Shown: positions 20,433-32,507, counted from the first letter of the stretch. The stretch: DNA of 64,000 bases from Phymatolithon calcareum (GCA_977006965.1 OZ345370.1:496001-560000), one strand, 5' to 3'. Notes: generated from the sequence alone by a model not told the origin. Numbers and translations: made by a program.

Positions 20433-20442
20433 GTTACTTTTA

Positions 20443-21787
20443 CTATTTAAAAAAACTTGTGGTTTCGCGGTGCGAATGTTTTTGCCACCTTGAACTTGTA
20501 TTTACCAAATTTGCGATATTAATGCGGTAGTCTAACACCATTTGAAACTTTGGACAGAGGCAATAAAGAATTAATCTAGTCATTTTCGAGATAATTGTCC
20601 GTCTTTTGTAGTCAATTCTATTTTAAGATCAGAATTACGAAAAGTGCTCTACAGACATCATCTCATTCCTTTTCTTCAATTTTGTTTGATATTTGTTCTG
20701 CCTACATTCTTTCCTTTCTACATCAATTTTCGAAATGCGAAGAACAGATCAGGAAGTGGTCTTAAACTGCGCATTTAAGGAGCTGTCCCGATTTTCGCAG
20801 GAACTCTCTGCAGAGACTGTCTAAAAACGATTCGACGGCGAAATATACTTTTTCGTGCTTAGCCAATTATGTAGTGCCATAACAAGAAGTGTCCAATAAT
20901 CTTCTTGAATTCCCAGCGCATAAGAAATAAACGTAAAAACCTACGATTACGGCGCAGGTCCTCAAGTACACCTCGGGTTGACAAAGCGAACTTTCGAATA
21001 GGCAAAGTCACGAAGACAGCGTAGGAAGAAATTTGTGTTGGATTTTCCGTCATCCAAAAATTGCTGGAAAGTTTACACTCTTTGCGAAAAGATAGAAAAC
21101 AGAGACCAGGATTTGCAAATAATTCGTAAGAAATGGGAAAACCAAGAATTTTAAAAATATTTCGGGCAGTATGGCGCTACGGCACCTCATATAGCTCCAA
21201 ATCGGCACAATGTACGAACAGACCTAGAAACTGGACATTGGGCGGAGTGTTGACAGAAATGATTAATATCGTAATACCACAGGTGCCTCGTGGTCATGTT
21301 AGTACATTCCTCTAAATTAAAAATTGATGATAATGAATTGTGGAATGTCGTAAAATGACCCCTAATCATGGGTGTAGCTATGATGCTGCAGTTCACTGTC
21401 AGAATTAGCAATCGGTCCACATCTCAGGTCCGTTTTGACAGATACGTACCCTGGTGCCAAAGTTTTGATTTTCATATATTTCCATTTGCTGAATGGATCT
21501 CACCTGAGCCGAAACGGAATAATTTGAAAGATCCCTATTGATTCCCAATTTTTACAGATTTTTGTCCCAATAAAGCCTATCGACGACCTCGCCGAGCTCG
21601 ATTTTTCGATTCACCATACTATTACTGCTAAAGACTTCGACAATGGACCGGTATTTTACTACCGAAATTGATATCTGTGCCCTTTTTGAATCTAATGTTA
21701 CTCTAAATTCAGCTCTTTCCACTCATACAGCACTGAAGAGTTAGACTTTTGCCGTCCTCAAAAGCACAAAGACCCAATTTACCGCAA
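20443..21787. other. AT-rich intergenic, nothing recognised
   Basis: No reading frame with recognisable content, no repeat identified. Lies between the 7.5-kb element and the LTR retrotransposon. Confidence 0.5.
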
Positions 21788-21792
21788 GTTGT

Positions 21793-22230
21793 TGTGGGGT
21801 TTGAAACGAGCAAGTTGGCACACTGGCTTTGGTCGGGTTGATCTCTGGCCAAACACCGAAGGCGCCGCTTCGCGGCGACCTTTAAAGAAAAGAATTGGAT
21901 CAAAGTATGACATGGCAGTATGAGAAATGGATCAATGGAAGAATCTGGAAGCCGCTTCGCGGCTTCCTTAGCCTGCCGCAGGCGCCACACTATAATGCTT
22001 ACAGTACAAGCACATATAAGCTGTAAGCAATGTAAAGCATCTGTAAGCAGCGGTTATAGGGTTTTCCCTTGGTGATACTTCATGGCGTAAGTACAAATCG
22101 AAACCTACGGTACTGTAATGGCTGTAATGGTATTTGTAAGGGCTTGCTGTAAATGCAAGCTGTAATGACAATTTGAAGGGAACTAGTTTTATAGGAAATA
22201 GAGAGTATGATAGTAGCGTTAGACGCCACA
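21793..22230 (-). repeat. 3' LTR of the retrotransposon
   Basis: 438 bp, TGTGGCGTC...CCCCACA on the minus strand. Repeated by 27451-27862 and by the solo LTR at 36420-36774. Confidence 0.95.
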
Positions 22231-22240
22231 CCCCTCCCCC
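22231..22240 (-). other. polypurine tract of the retrotransposon
   Basis: GGGGGAGGGG on the minus strand, immediately before the 3' LTR, the expected plus-strand DNA priming site. Confidence 0.85.
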
Positions 22241-22257
22241 GTAAGACGAGAATCGTC

Positions 22258-23400
22258 TCAATTCTTGGTATTCTTTGAGTTCTTCTTGTGAATTTCGACG
22301 GTCTTCGGGACTCTGGGATGTATTTTCGTGGTCAAGATATCCTTTCCACTTAACGAAGTATTGTGTTTTTCCTCGGCGCTTACATTGTGCAAGGATCTTG
22401 TCAACTTCGTATTCTTTCTGGCCGTGAGCGAAAATGACAGCTGGTTCTGGGCAGGGTCTCGAGAGAATACGTTTTGCACAAATGGCTTTAGCAGGCTTAC
22501 GTGAAACCTATCGTCTATGCCGCGTTGTTTCATTGGTGCGGAAATGTCCAATTTGAACGCGACATCGTTGATTTTCTTCGTGATGACGAGCGGTCCACAA
22601 AAATTGGAGTGTAGTTTACGGGATCCCGTTCCTTCTTCTAGAGAGAGATTTATTGTCGAAAGCCATACCTTGCCGTTGACGGAAAAATTGTGCGGAAGAC
22701 AAGACTTATTCGCGTATTCAGCCATCTTAGCATTTTGCTTCTTGATGTTTTCGTCCGCGTACTTGGTCGTATCCTGTATTTCTTTTAGGAATACAGTTAT
22801 GGAGGGTTTTTTCGAAGAGAGAGTCTGAATCGGAATAGTTTTTGGATTGATACCGTAATTCAGGTAGAAGGGACTATATAGAGAAGTGCTATGAACGGCG
22901 GAGTAGTAAGCCACTTCAAAGTCTACTAAATGATTTTCCCGGCTGTTTTTCCTGAAGTTTGCAAAGGCTCGGATCATTTCCTCGACCTTCTTATTGGCTA
23001 TTTTGCACTGTCCATCGGACTGTGGGTGGTATGAGGTGGAGGGTGCAATCTTGGTTCCTAGGAGTTTGAACAGCTTTTTCCAGAACTTTCTCATAAAAAT
23101 GGTGTCTCTGTCAGAAATGATTTTCTGAGGGAGTCCATGGTTTCGGTAGATGTGTTCCTTGAATAGTTTGGCTACTTGATACATTCTCGGGAATAGGTAT
23201 GGAGCGAATCATCTTCGATAATTTGTCGACAACGTAAAGAATTCCAACGTTATTCCGACGCGTTTTCTGAAGAGGTGTTATGAAATCCATTGTGATGGTG
23301 GTCCACTTAGTATCGGGTGGGTCTAGTGGCTGTAGAAAACCAAAAGGCTTGTGGTTTCTTGCTTTAGTTTGTTGGCAGATGCGACAACCTTAGACATAAT
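22258..23400 (-). pseudogene. integrase core and C-terminal part (broken)
   Basis: The frame from 23184 carries MYQVAKLFKEHIYRNHGLP, ISDRDTIFMRKFW and PSTSYHPQSDGQCKIANKKVEEMI, the second Asp and the Glu region of the DDE retroviral-type integrase. The first Asp lies upstream in another frame, around WTTITMDFITPLQKT. A C-terminal tail follows, with no recognisable chromodomain. At least one frameshift separates the two core halves. Confidence 0.9.
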
Positions 23401-24343
23401 CGTGGATGGTATCGCTCATGGATTTCCAGTAGTAGAGCCGTTGGAGTCGATGCCTTTTCTTCGTTTCATCAAAATGACCAGTGCTTAGGGTGGTATGATT
23501 GCCATGTAGTAGATTCAAGCGAAATTGACCAATCGGAACGTAAAGTCTCCTGTCTCGATAGGGAAGACCGTCCTTGACTTCGAAGGGTTCTTTTGGGTTC
23601 TCGAACATGGGCTTGAATTCAGGGTCTTGTGCGTATTCAACTTCCAACTTATTCACTATGTCGGGCCCAGGTACTGTGGTGGAGATAGAGCTGGCCTGGA
23701 ATGTCTTCTCTAATAGGAATTTGAGTAAATCGTTAGCATACTCGGAGTTCTTGGGAGGGTCTTTGGGCGCTCTAGATAGTGCAGCCGCGACTCTGTTCGA
23801 TTTTTCTTTCATGTACGCTATGGAGAAATCGAACTCTACTAAGCGTTCTACCCAGCGAACCTGTCTTGGGGACAGATGCTCTTGGTTTTGGAGATATCTT
23901 AGGGGTTGATGATCACTGTGGACAGCAAAATTTCGTCCATGAAGTTAACATCTCCATGCCCGAAGAGTATCAGCAATAGCTAATAGTTCGACGTCATGAG
24001 CGGCGTAATTCTGTTCTGACGTATTTAGCGTACGTGATGTAAACGCGACAGTACGGCGCCCGCTAGGTCCATCTTGTTCTAGAACGGCTCCGATGGCTTT
24101 CTTTGACCCGTCCGTAGTTACGATGACGGGATATTCAGGGTGGAAAGTTTGCAATACTGGGGCTGAGGTGACCTTCTTTTTTAGGGTTAGAAAAGCGTGT
24201 TCCGTTTTCCTGGTCCACAAGAAATGAACATCATTTGTAAGTTCTGTCAGAGGTTTTGATATCTGGGAGCAGACTTTTATGAAACGTCGGTAATATGTTC
24301 TAGGAAGGATTGTACGTCTTTTTTGGAGGTCGGCGATGGCCAA
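23390..24343 (-). pseudogene. RNase H and integrase zinc-binding domain (broken)
   Basis: RNase H text VTTDGSKKAIGAVLEQDG and SRTLNTSEQNYAAHDVELLA is followed by LLHGNHTTLSTGHFDETKKR...YYWKSM, the HHCC integrase N-terminal domain. The frames differ between the two blocks. RNase H removes the RNA template; the HHCC domain helps integrase multimerise on LTR ends. Confidence 0.9.
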
Positions 24344-25191
24344 TCGTCTATGGCTTTGGTCTTATGAAGGTTGTTCGCTATACCAGAGGGTCGCAATATG
24401 AAACCAAGATAGTCTACTTCCTGGGCTCCAAAGCAGCATTTCGATAGCTTAGCGTAGAGATTTTGCTTCCTTCGGAGTTTCAAAATTTTCGTATGTGGTC
24501 CAGGTGATCCTTCCACGTATCGCTGTAGATGAGGATGTCGTCGAGGTATACAGTGAAAAACTTGTCAAGGTATTCGGAAAATACTTCTTTCCTGAGTGAT
24601 ATGAAAGTGGCAGGAGCATTAGGTAGCCCAAACGGTAGGACCTGGAACTCGAAATGTCCATACCTTGTCCGAAATGTGGTGATAGGAATGGATTCCTTGT
24701 CCATCTTCGTGAATTACTTGGCTGTAGAGAGCTGGTCCAGAATGTTGTCTATGCGTGGAAGCGGATAGCTGTTCTTGACGGTAAGGCAGTTAAGAGCTCG
24801 ATAGTCTACGCAAGGCTCATAGTTCCATCTTTCTTACAGTCGAATAGAACAGGTCCTCCCCACGGACTCGTACGTGGACGGATGAAACCTTGGTCTATGA
24901 GCTCTTCGAGTTGCTTCTGTAACTCCTAGAGTTCAGCGGTAGACATTCGGTATAACCTTTTTTCAGAGGGGCGCTATTTTCCTTTAGGTGTATGGAAAAA
25001 TCATGAGCTCGCCTTGGGGGAAGTTCTTTGGGCAGTATTTTTGGAAATAAATCCTTGAATTCGTTGAGTATCGCACGAATTTCTTGGTTTCTGGTATTCT
25101 CGGCGATCTCTTCGTTGATCTCGAGAATCTTTCCGAGGACAACAGCATACAAGGGATAATTTCGTTGTTCATCTTTGATAATTGCGTTCAC
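24277..25191 (-). pseudogene. reverse transcriptase domain (broken)
   Basis: Contains FEFQVLPFGLPNAPATFISL and the catalytic FFTVYLDDILIYSDTW (YLDD box), preceded by an N-terminal block ending in a palm-entry region near 24900-25190 and followed by the thumb region KCCFGAQEVDYLGFIL. These pieces sit in different frames, so at least two frameshifts and several stops separate them. Confidence 0.92.
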
Positions 25192-25299
25192 GGAGACGAG
25201 GTTCGGCTTTGTTGATTCAGTGGCGACAATGGTATGATGCTTTCCTTTGTATGCACAGTTTACTTCATTCGTGTAACAGTTGATAATGGCCCTTCTATT

Positions 25300-25600
25300 G
25301 GAAGTCCACTTTTTTCAGAGGTATACGTCGTAATTCAACTGGCAGACGGCGAATCGGAGTTTTTCCGTATAACCCCCTGTGGTAATGGGGATGTGGTGTA
25401 CGGAACTTTTCAGGATTTGACTTGTGCCATTAGCCATGGAGGCGGTTTTATCCGTGGTTTCGATGGATATACCGTATCGTGTGCAGAACTCTTCCGAAAA
25501 GTAATTGAGCTCAGCGCCGTCATCGATGAGGATTCTTGCCGAAATGTCGGAAACTTTGGCTCTGGTGATAAGGAGACTAGTGTTGGATGTTTCGCAGGAA
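25300..25600 (-). pseudogene. retropepsin-like aspartic protease (broken)
   Basis: One minus-strand frame reads ARILIDDGAELNYFSEEFC and then LRFAVCQLNYDVYL followed by a TGA where a glycine codon would be expected. The active site is DDGA rather than the usual D-S/T-G-A, so a key residue is altered as well as the frame being stopped. Confidence 0.7.
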
Positions 25601-25719
25601 TCATTCTCAGACGATTGGTTCTCGAAAGGCGTTTCAGGAGGAGGGTGAGGAGGAGGTGGAATAGTCTTCGGAAATGAGGGACGATCAGGGGGTGGATTGG
25701 AAGGTTGGTCAATTCTCAG

Positions 25720-26604
25720 GTCCTCTGGCCTTTTGGGCAGTTTCTCGCCATATGGACTTTCTCACGACAACGAAGGCATCGGCATTCTTTCACAAAGATC
25801 TCGCGCTCAGCCGGAGTGAGCCTCTGCAGCTGTATGTTTCAAATTTCCATTGGGACGGGTGCTTGGACCTTATTTCCTTGTCGTTGGTTTCCTTGACCGT
25901 TTCTGTTTCCAGAAGTGAGTTTTTTCAGTCGGCTGTGAGCGGATTCAACATGTTCGGCGTCGCGCATAGCATCAGCGCGTTTAGTATACTCGTTCGTGCA
26001 TAGTTCCTTCCATATGTAAGATTTGACCCCGCGTGTGTAGCGATCGATTTGTTCGTCTACACTGAAGCTCGGAATATCCAGAATGATTCTCTGGAAGTCG
26101 TCGTTAAACTTGGCAACATCCTTGAGCTGCTTCCACTTGGCGAGTTTATCTCCGGCAATCTTTTCTTTGTTTAGAGTTTCGAAACGAAAGATCAGAGCTT
26201 CGCGTAGCTGGCTCCAAGTTGCGACATTTCGAGCGTTATCGGTTTCTTTGTACACAATCCGCCATTCATGAGCTGGACCATGAAAGTAACTGACGGCGAT
26301 AGGAAAGGCTTGGTCGTCAGTCAAGCCCGAAAGGTAGATGTTCATGTGAGTTGTCCAACTTAGAACCGAGTCTTTTCCCTTAAAGGGTTCGGTAGACTTG
26401 ATTTTTGATAGTTTGACTGGGGTACCAAGGTGCATCTTGGCAGTCTGTAAGGCGGTCTTGGTTTTTTTCAAACCGGCCTGGAGCGATACAATGTTTTGTT
26501 GTGCATTATTGAACTTTGCCATAAGATTGTGGTATGCATTGGCAAAGTTCTTGCAGAGTTGGAGGGTTCGACTCGTTCTGTGGGTTCTGGTAGTTGGGAT
26601 CCAT
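25720..26604 (-). pseudogene. gag capsid and CCHC zinc knuckle
   Basis: Likely start at the ATG at 26604 (MDPNYQNPQNESNPP), with a frameshift near 26535. The main body 25839-26522 has a coiled-coil start, then a retrotransposon-gag fold signature (AFPIAVSYFHGPAHEW, FRFETLNKEKIAGDKLAKW). A knuckle CLRCREKVHMARNC (C-X2-C-X4-H-X4-C) lies at about 25730-25775, separated by a stop. Gag packages the element RNA. Confidence 0.88.
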
Positions 26605-27430
26605 GGTACCCCACAAGAGAAGAAATTTTATTCAGGAAGAGCGAGAAGCTTCAATGATTCCTTGCACAAAGATTTTGTGCTTCCGACTATCAACGTGCCT
26701 GCGATAGTCCTCAGGGCTGGTGAAGGTAAGATCGCAGCACTTGTCGGGCTTGTAAGTAGTCTTGAGTTTGTTCCGACCGGTGACGCGGTGGTCTTCTTCT
26801 TATTTCTTACACGAGTAAACCTTTACGCAGGGTATGCACTGGAGGGTCATCTTTTTATTGCGACGCTTGGGTCCTTGATGACGACGGTGGGTCTTCTGAA
26901 TCCGGATCGACGAGGAGTCAGCGATGCGGAAGATCGAGCCTCGAGGAGCTGGTTGGTGCCTGCAGATAATCCGAGAAGCGTAATCAAACGTGCGGTAACG
27001 CTGGGTTATTTCGGCGAGAGAGCGGTGGACAGGAACACGAGGGACCGGGGCTAGACTGAAGGAAGGGAGGAAAGCGGAGATCCGGTGTGGAGGAGACGGA
27101 GGGCCAACGGGGATGGGCGAGGAGAGCTTGGGAGTTCTTGCGGTGGAAGGTTCTTGCAAACCGTCCCTCGGTTCCGGGGTACGGGGTTCCCAGGTGCTGG
27201 ACGGCGGCGGTGGAGTCCTGGGGATGTCGCAGAGAGGAGTCGGAGGGTTAGTGTCGGTGTAGCAGGAGGGAAACGGAGTGCGGTTCAAAAGGTAAACTGG
27301 GGCACTGGTGAGCACACAAGAAGTGATACTGGTTAGTACTCTGCAACTCGCAATCGCGCACACCGCTGGAAGGGTCGCGGACGACCCAGAGAAGAGAGGC
27401 TCAGTAGGAGCGCCAACTTACTCATTTGTC
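26605..27430 (-). other. 5' leader of the retrotransposon
   Basis: Between the primer-binding site and gag. One minus-strand frame (27363-26800) is Pro/Arg rich (PRTPPPPSSTWEPRTPEP) and could be an N-terminal gag extension or a leader frame. No conserved domain recognised. Confidence 0.4.
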
Positions 27431-27450
27431 TGAGTCCCGTGCTACCAAAC
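27431..27450 (-). other. primer-binding site of the retrotransposon
   Basis: Immediately inside the 5' LTR, the minus strand reads TGGTAGCACGGGACTC, which would pair with a tRNA 3' end ending in GCTACCA. The tRNA identity is not determined. Confidence 0.7.
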
Positions 27451-27862
27451 TGTAGGGTTTTAAAATGCACAAGTTGGTACACTGGCTGTGGTCGGGTTGT
27501 TCCCTGGCCAAATGCCGAGGGCGTCGCTTCGCGGCGACATTTATAGAAAGAGAATTGGATCAAAAGGTGACTTGGCAGTATGAGAAATGGATCAATGGCC
27601 TAGCCTGCCGCAGGCGCATCACTATAATGCTTACGGTGTAAGCACATGTAAGATGTAAGCAATATAAAGCAGCTGTAAGAAGCGGTTATAGGGTTTGTTC
27701 TCGGTGATCCTTCATAGTGTAAGTACGCATCGAAACCTACGGTACTGTAATGACTGTAATGGTATCTGTAAGGGCTTGCTGTAAATGCAAGCTGTAATGA
27801 CAATTTAAAGGGAGCTATTTTTATAGGAAATGGAGAATATGATGGTACCGTTGGACGCCACA
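27451..27862 (-). repeat. 5' LTR of the retrotransposon
   Basis: 412 bp, repeat of 21793-22230 in the same orientation, followed by the GTTGT target duplication. Confidence 0.95.
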
Positions 27863-28031
27863 GTTGTTACCCGGCATGGGATGAATCTAATCACAAATCT
27901 ACATGTGGCTTTCAGCTGCATGCAATGAGTAGCGCAAACGGACCTTTTTGGGGTTCGGGTCTGGAAACCAGATTACACTTGTGTAATCGGACTCGTCCAT
28001 AACCGCACTAGGCACGGTTTCAAATATGGCC

Positions 28032-28803
28032 GATATTGTTCAAGGACAAATTGGTGACCAGTTCGACTATCCGCCCAAGATTATCATTTAAGACATTCGC
28101 CGTGACCAAAGTGTCTCAATCACTTATGAAGTGGCGTGGACGGCGGGCAAGATGTACAGGGAACGGATTCTCGGCCCCGTTTACAACGGCTACGGTGCAC
28201 TGGAATACCACCTTAATAACTTCTCAAATTACAATCCAGATTTCTACATTTGTTGCACATCTCGTAACGGACACTTCCATCGCTGTTTTGCATCATATTA
28301 AACAACTCTACGTGGATTTAGTCACTGTACACCTGTTATCAACGTCGACGCCTGTCATCTCAAGGGCTCTTAAAAGGCGAGCTATTCGCTGCATGTGCCT
28401 ATGATGCTCCCAATCATATGTTTTCAATTGCGTTTGGCATTTCTGATCAAGAATACTATGACAATTGGGTCAAGACCCAGCTGGTTTTGTCTAATTTTCA
28501 TACTGCAATTTAAAAATTAAAAACATCTATGACGAGTTTGTGACCATATCTGAGCGGCAAAAGGGCCTTGTTTCTGCTCTTCGTGATACATTTAATTCCA
28601 TCGTCACTGCCTCGTGTACGAAACACATTGCGGACAACGTTCGCAAAGACCTAAAAGAGGACAATGTGGTCAGACCAATCTTGTGGGCTGCAGTACGTAC
28701 ATTTGCTATGGCTGTTTTCCATCAAAAATTGCACGAAATAACTGGCGGGGCCGAGTACATGCAGCAGAGCAGTCCCTCTCCCTCGGCCAATTCTATGTTC
28801 TAA
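28032..28803 (+). pseudogene. MULE transposase core, decayed
   Basis: One plus frame gives DQFDYPPKIII, SITYEVAWTAGKMYRERILGP, VINVDACHLKG (the first catalytic Asp context of MULE DDE transposases), GELFAACAYDAPNHMFSIAFGI and then, in the frame 28540-28803, RQKGLVSALRDTFNSIVTAS followed by CTKHIADNVRKD. At least three in-frame stops and a frame change interrupt it. A matching C-terminal end may be the fragment at 33574-33880, separated by later insertions. Confidence 0.85.
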
Positions 28804-28883
28804 GGAGGACGTTACGGAATTTTGACGTCAAATATCATCGGCATTGTAGCGATTGGGCAGGAGCACTTATTTTTCGTTCATAA

Positions 28884-30511
28884 CTGACAATGAAAGTGCA
28901 CTGTTCTCGGTAGACTTCCAATGCACACACGTCCTTTGGAACGCGTTCCCTTCGGACGGACTCTTATAACATTCCCCTGCGTAGGTGAAGTTTTTGGAAT
29001 GTAGAATTTATTTTAAAACGCCCGCGACAACACTCTTGAGACTGTAAGGGTGATGCGTTTCAGATGCTACTGTAGTGGTTCCATCTGGAGTGTCGTGACC
29101 CTAGAGTATCTGAAAAACCCATCTCCTTTTGGGGAAATGCTCAATTTGAGCTATTTTCTTTGCCTACGACAATACTGTAATACCTAGTTTGGTTCTGTAC
29201 TAGTACATTACTGTACACAGTACTTTAGTCAAAAATCCGAAACGAAAAATGTACAAACCAAAAAACAGAGTCGTTCCACACGAGCGCGCACTGAGTTGGA
29301 AGCTCTAGCGTTTGTTTCCTCGGACATTTTCGGTGAAAAATTCAGGGAAATAGAGCTAGTATGGCTCGGAATCGCTAAGAAAGCATCGCTTACTGAGCTG
29401 CAGTGGCGTAAAGCAGTTCGCTCCAGTCATGGTCGCACAGAGCTCGAAGTTATGCAGGCGCTCAAGGAGAACCATTGATATCTCGCAGATATTCAACGTC
29501 GTCATGCGCCCCAAGCGAGATGACAAGGACGGGAACCGACATGTATTTTTTCTATGCTCATGATCACTGCAAGGCTATATCCTTACTGAAGAGGAAGAAC
29601 TCGTTTTGAGTATGTACAGCATCGGCTTTGTACTTCTGAAGGTACTACATTGAGTTCACGATTTCTTTTCTGGCAATAGTACACTGTTTCTAGCTCATCT
29701 TTTCTTTTTTTCCATTTGATTCTCACCTCTTGGAGGTCAGTGATCTGATATTTTCTCGACTGAAAAAGATTCATGAACCGGACCGGGGAGTAGCTGTTAC
29801 GGTATATCGGATAGCCGTTGTGACAAAAAATTTGTGCCCATGTTTCTAACCCCCGAGGCGACTCTGCGCCTTTTAGCGTTCGTACGGATTTTCTACCTTT
29901 GGCTGAAAAGCCCTGAATGAAGGAAAGGGAATACGGCTAAATAGACGAATGGAAAAAGTAACCATAAGGATGGTTTTGAAGAAAGAATGGTAAGTGCACT
30001 GATCGTCTCTCTCTCTCTTTCCATAGGCCGATTGCGGCGTTTTATATGCTGAAACGACGCCAAATCTATGCCTTTGGTCTACTGTGTGTTCCAGGAAATC
30101 AGAAACATAAGGCCTAGAAGAAAAACGAGATAACTAAATACGTCCGAAATATGTGACTCCGCGAAGTTGTTTCTGAATGAGAATGTCCGGCGCGAGAATG
30201 CGCGCAGGATGACAACTTGGGGATCACTTCGATTGGAGCTGGTATCGGATGACATGCGTTATGCAGCGCATAACACTACCTGGAAGACAATTGAGCCCGC
30301 CTCCTCTGCAAACTTATGGCTAACCCCCCTTCAGATTCATCGAAAAGCGCCCATTATCTCCCGTTATTGTAGACTCATCAAACGACCATTTGTACAATAG
30401 AACCACAATTTAAGAGCTAATTTCTCGTGACTACAAAAGCATCCTCAAGTACTACGGGGGTTCGTTCCTTTTCCTGCGCACATGCGTTGTTCAAAATGCA
30501 GGTGCAAAACC
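28884..30511. other. intergenic or decayed mobile DNA, nothing recognised
   Basis: No supported gene. A short frame at 29296-29478 has no family resemblance. Confidence 0.4.
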
Positions 30512-31439
30512 TTTTTAGGAAATTCACTACATGGCCACCAAAAATTGGCAAAATTAACTACATGACCATCTCTCGCCATATCTTCTACTCACCCCTTGCC
30601 AAGCGTACTATCATAACTCACTCTAGCCAGAACTACTACTCATCCGTTTCTCAAAGCAATCTATGGGACAGTAAAATGTATTGCGCGCTACTCTCTAGGC
30701 TTTAGATCCTCGTTAAAAGCCGCATCTCCGTCATTACAGGCGTTAAGTTCGATAATCATGGCATGAGCCCCTTTGTCGATGTGTTTTCGTTTCGCCTCAA
30801 AGACGTTGTGGATGTTTGGTCTCCAGCATGTATGCAAAAAGTGACCAGTGATTCCGCACGAGGAGCAGTGACGGGCCCTCATTTCGTACGGCAAGTTGGA
30901 CTCGTTGCGCTTGCGGCCCGGCTTAGCCGCAAAGTCAAACGGCACGAACAATCCGGTATTAGCTGGTTTCCAGTGACTGCAACACGCGTGATGCTTCCGG
31001 GATACTGCTTGGGACCCCGTTCTCAACGTCCATACGTCCCCGAATCAGTGCTCGTTCCACGAGTCGAACGACATCCGATGCTGTACCAAGCGCCTAGAAG
31101 CGTACAAACGTGCAGCGACGACGTTGCTACATGTCCGTTGGTGCTCTTTAAAGTGGCGTCAGAAGCATGTAGCACGGTACTCGCTGCTAATTGTCACCTG
31201 GAATGGTTTCTCTTCACTGCGAAGCGTAGTCGCCTTCTTGTAGCACTAGCTTCTTCTTTTCCATGATTTCGGAGTGGTTAGTGCGGGAGTATTGTGTGTT
31301 CAGCGTTGCAGATGCACAAAACAACGTGCTTGCAGAGCGCTGTTGTATTCGTAACGGATGAGTAGTAGATCTGGCGAGAGATGGCCATGTAGTAAATTTT
31401 GCCAATTTTTGGTGCCAATGTCGTGAATTTCCTCAAAAA
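30512..31439 (-). mobile_element. internally deleted MULE copy A with TIRs
   Basis: Imperfect terminal inverted repeats of about 80 bp: TTTTTAGGAAATTCACTACA at 30512 and, in reverse complement, TTTTTGAGGAAATTCACGAC from 31439. The minus-strand interior (30688-31026) encodes only the transposase C-terminus: a basic KPGRKR motif, then CSSCGITGHFLHTC (CCHC knuckle, as in MULE transposases). The DDE core is missing. Sister copies lie at 34826-35780 and 37888-38790. Confidence 0.75.
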
Positions 31440-31509
31440 CTTTTAGCGTAGTGTAATCCACCGTAACCCGCAAGTCCACGAGTATGTGCAACATATATCA
31501 TAAAGAATG

Positions 31510-32021
31510 TACAGTCAATCCTCGTTAAATGGATGACCAATGTGGAACGACTTGATATTCAGAAAACTGAGGATATTCCAAAAGTGAATTTAATCATAAG
31601 TCTGAGGACACACGTTTGCAGCGGAGGGACGTGGTGCAGTACATATACCGCCAACTGAAGTTGGACCAAGAGCGCATTCTTGCAGCCGCAATGCATACGC
31701 GGAGTATGAAGATTATTTCTATGAAACAGCGGTGAATTACTGATTTTTTCTTTAAAAAATAGTGAGGTGGAATAAAGACAGGTTTACTGTACTCAACAAG
31801 TGTACAAGTGGAAAACATACGCAGTGCGTCGGTATCAAAATATTAAACAATTTTCAATTCTGTGCCGTGTCCAGAGTCAGGGAAACAATTCTCAAATCGA
31901 GTATTCCACACGCCTTAAAATCGTTAAATTTAGTAGTATCCTATATCCGCTAATCTACTTTATATCCGTGAAGGTGAGGATATTCTTATTTCGAGGATCC
32001 ATTTATCGAGGATTGACTGTA
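31510..32021. mobile_element. 508-bp pogo/Tigger-like MITE with TA target duplication
   Basis: Inverted ends CAGTCAATCCTCGTTAAATG (31512) and, in reverse complement, CAGTCAATCCTCGATAAATG (to 32019), flanked by TA at 31510-31511 and 32020-32021. No coding capacity. TA duplication and CAG ends are typical of Tc1/mariner-pogo elements. Confidence 0.85.
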
Positions 32022-32507
32022 CAAATAGTGCTCCTGGAGAGAGCAGTAACCCCCGATAATGGTCCAAGTTTTGAACTCATGGATTGGTGCAGATGCACAT
32101 GGGCTGTCGGCCATCATTTAATTTCAGATATTTCTATGAAAAATATCGAAATTAATTTTGGACAGGAGGCCTTTCGTGGCGACATATGATACTGGACCCG
32201 ATGTGGAACAAACCTTGTATATGCACAAGATACAGCAGGTGCGGGTAATGATGAAATTTTAACAAGATCTTGAAAGTAAAACAGGTTCCTGTGCTCAAAA
32301 TGATAAACAAATTATTTTCAAATAATATGTGTCAGTCCGAAATAAATAATAACATTTCGATCATCTTTGACCAAACGTTTTCCTGAATGCTCTTGCGTTT
32401 GTGCCACTAACTTTGAAAAAACTTAATCTGCAATTTTATTGAAACAATCACGAATTCTGACTGCAAAAGAGACTGATATGAACTGTTAAAATGGATAGCA
32501 AGCACCT
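32022..32507. other. AT-rich spacer, nothing recognised
   Basis: No gene or repeat identified between the MITE and the pogo-like fragment. Confidence 0.4.

Larger units (their letters stand above)
12934..20442. mobile_element. 7.5-kb DNA element with ~1-kb terminal inverted repeats, Pack-MULE-like
   Basis: Two inverted copies of a roughly 970-990 bp sequence bound this region (12944-13928 and 19461-20432) and read nearly identically by eye. Tips are GGAAGGTCTGAATTTACGCA on the left and, in reverse complement, GGGAAGGTCTGAACTTACGC on the right. Flanking decamers GTTCCTTTGA (12934-12943) and GTTACTTTTA (20433-20442) match at 8 of 10 positions, compatible with an aged 9-10 bp target duplication. 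Long TIRs plus such duplications are typical of Mutator-like elements. The interior has no recognisable transposase, but holds a REV3 polymerase relic and a SINE-like insert. The element is therefore probably non-autonomous and has captured host sequence. The family name is inference. Confidence 0.75.
21788..27867 (-). mobile_element. full-length, decayed Ty3/gypsy-type LTR retrotransposon
   Basis: Element of 6070 bp (21793-27862) on the minus strand, flanked on both sides by GTTGT (21788-21792 and 27863-27867), a perfect 5-bp target duplication. The LTRs begin TGTGGCGTC and end in CCCCACA or CCCTACA on the element strand. A polypurine tract and a primer-binding site sit at the correct positions. 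Protein order on the element strand is gag, CCHC knuckle, protease, reverse transcriptase, RNase H, integrase; integrase after RT/RNase H identifies the Ty3/gypsy order. Every domain is interrupted by stops or frame changes, so the copy is inactive. The two LTRs differ by many substitutions and by 26 bp in length, consistent with an old insertion. Confidence 0.95.
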
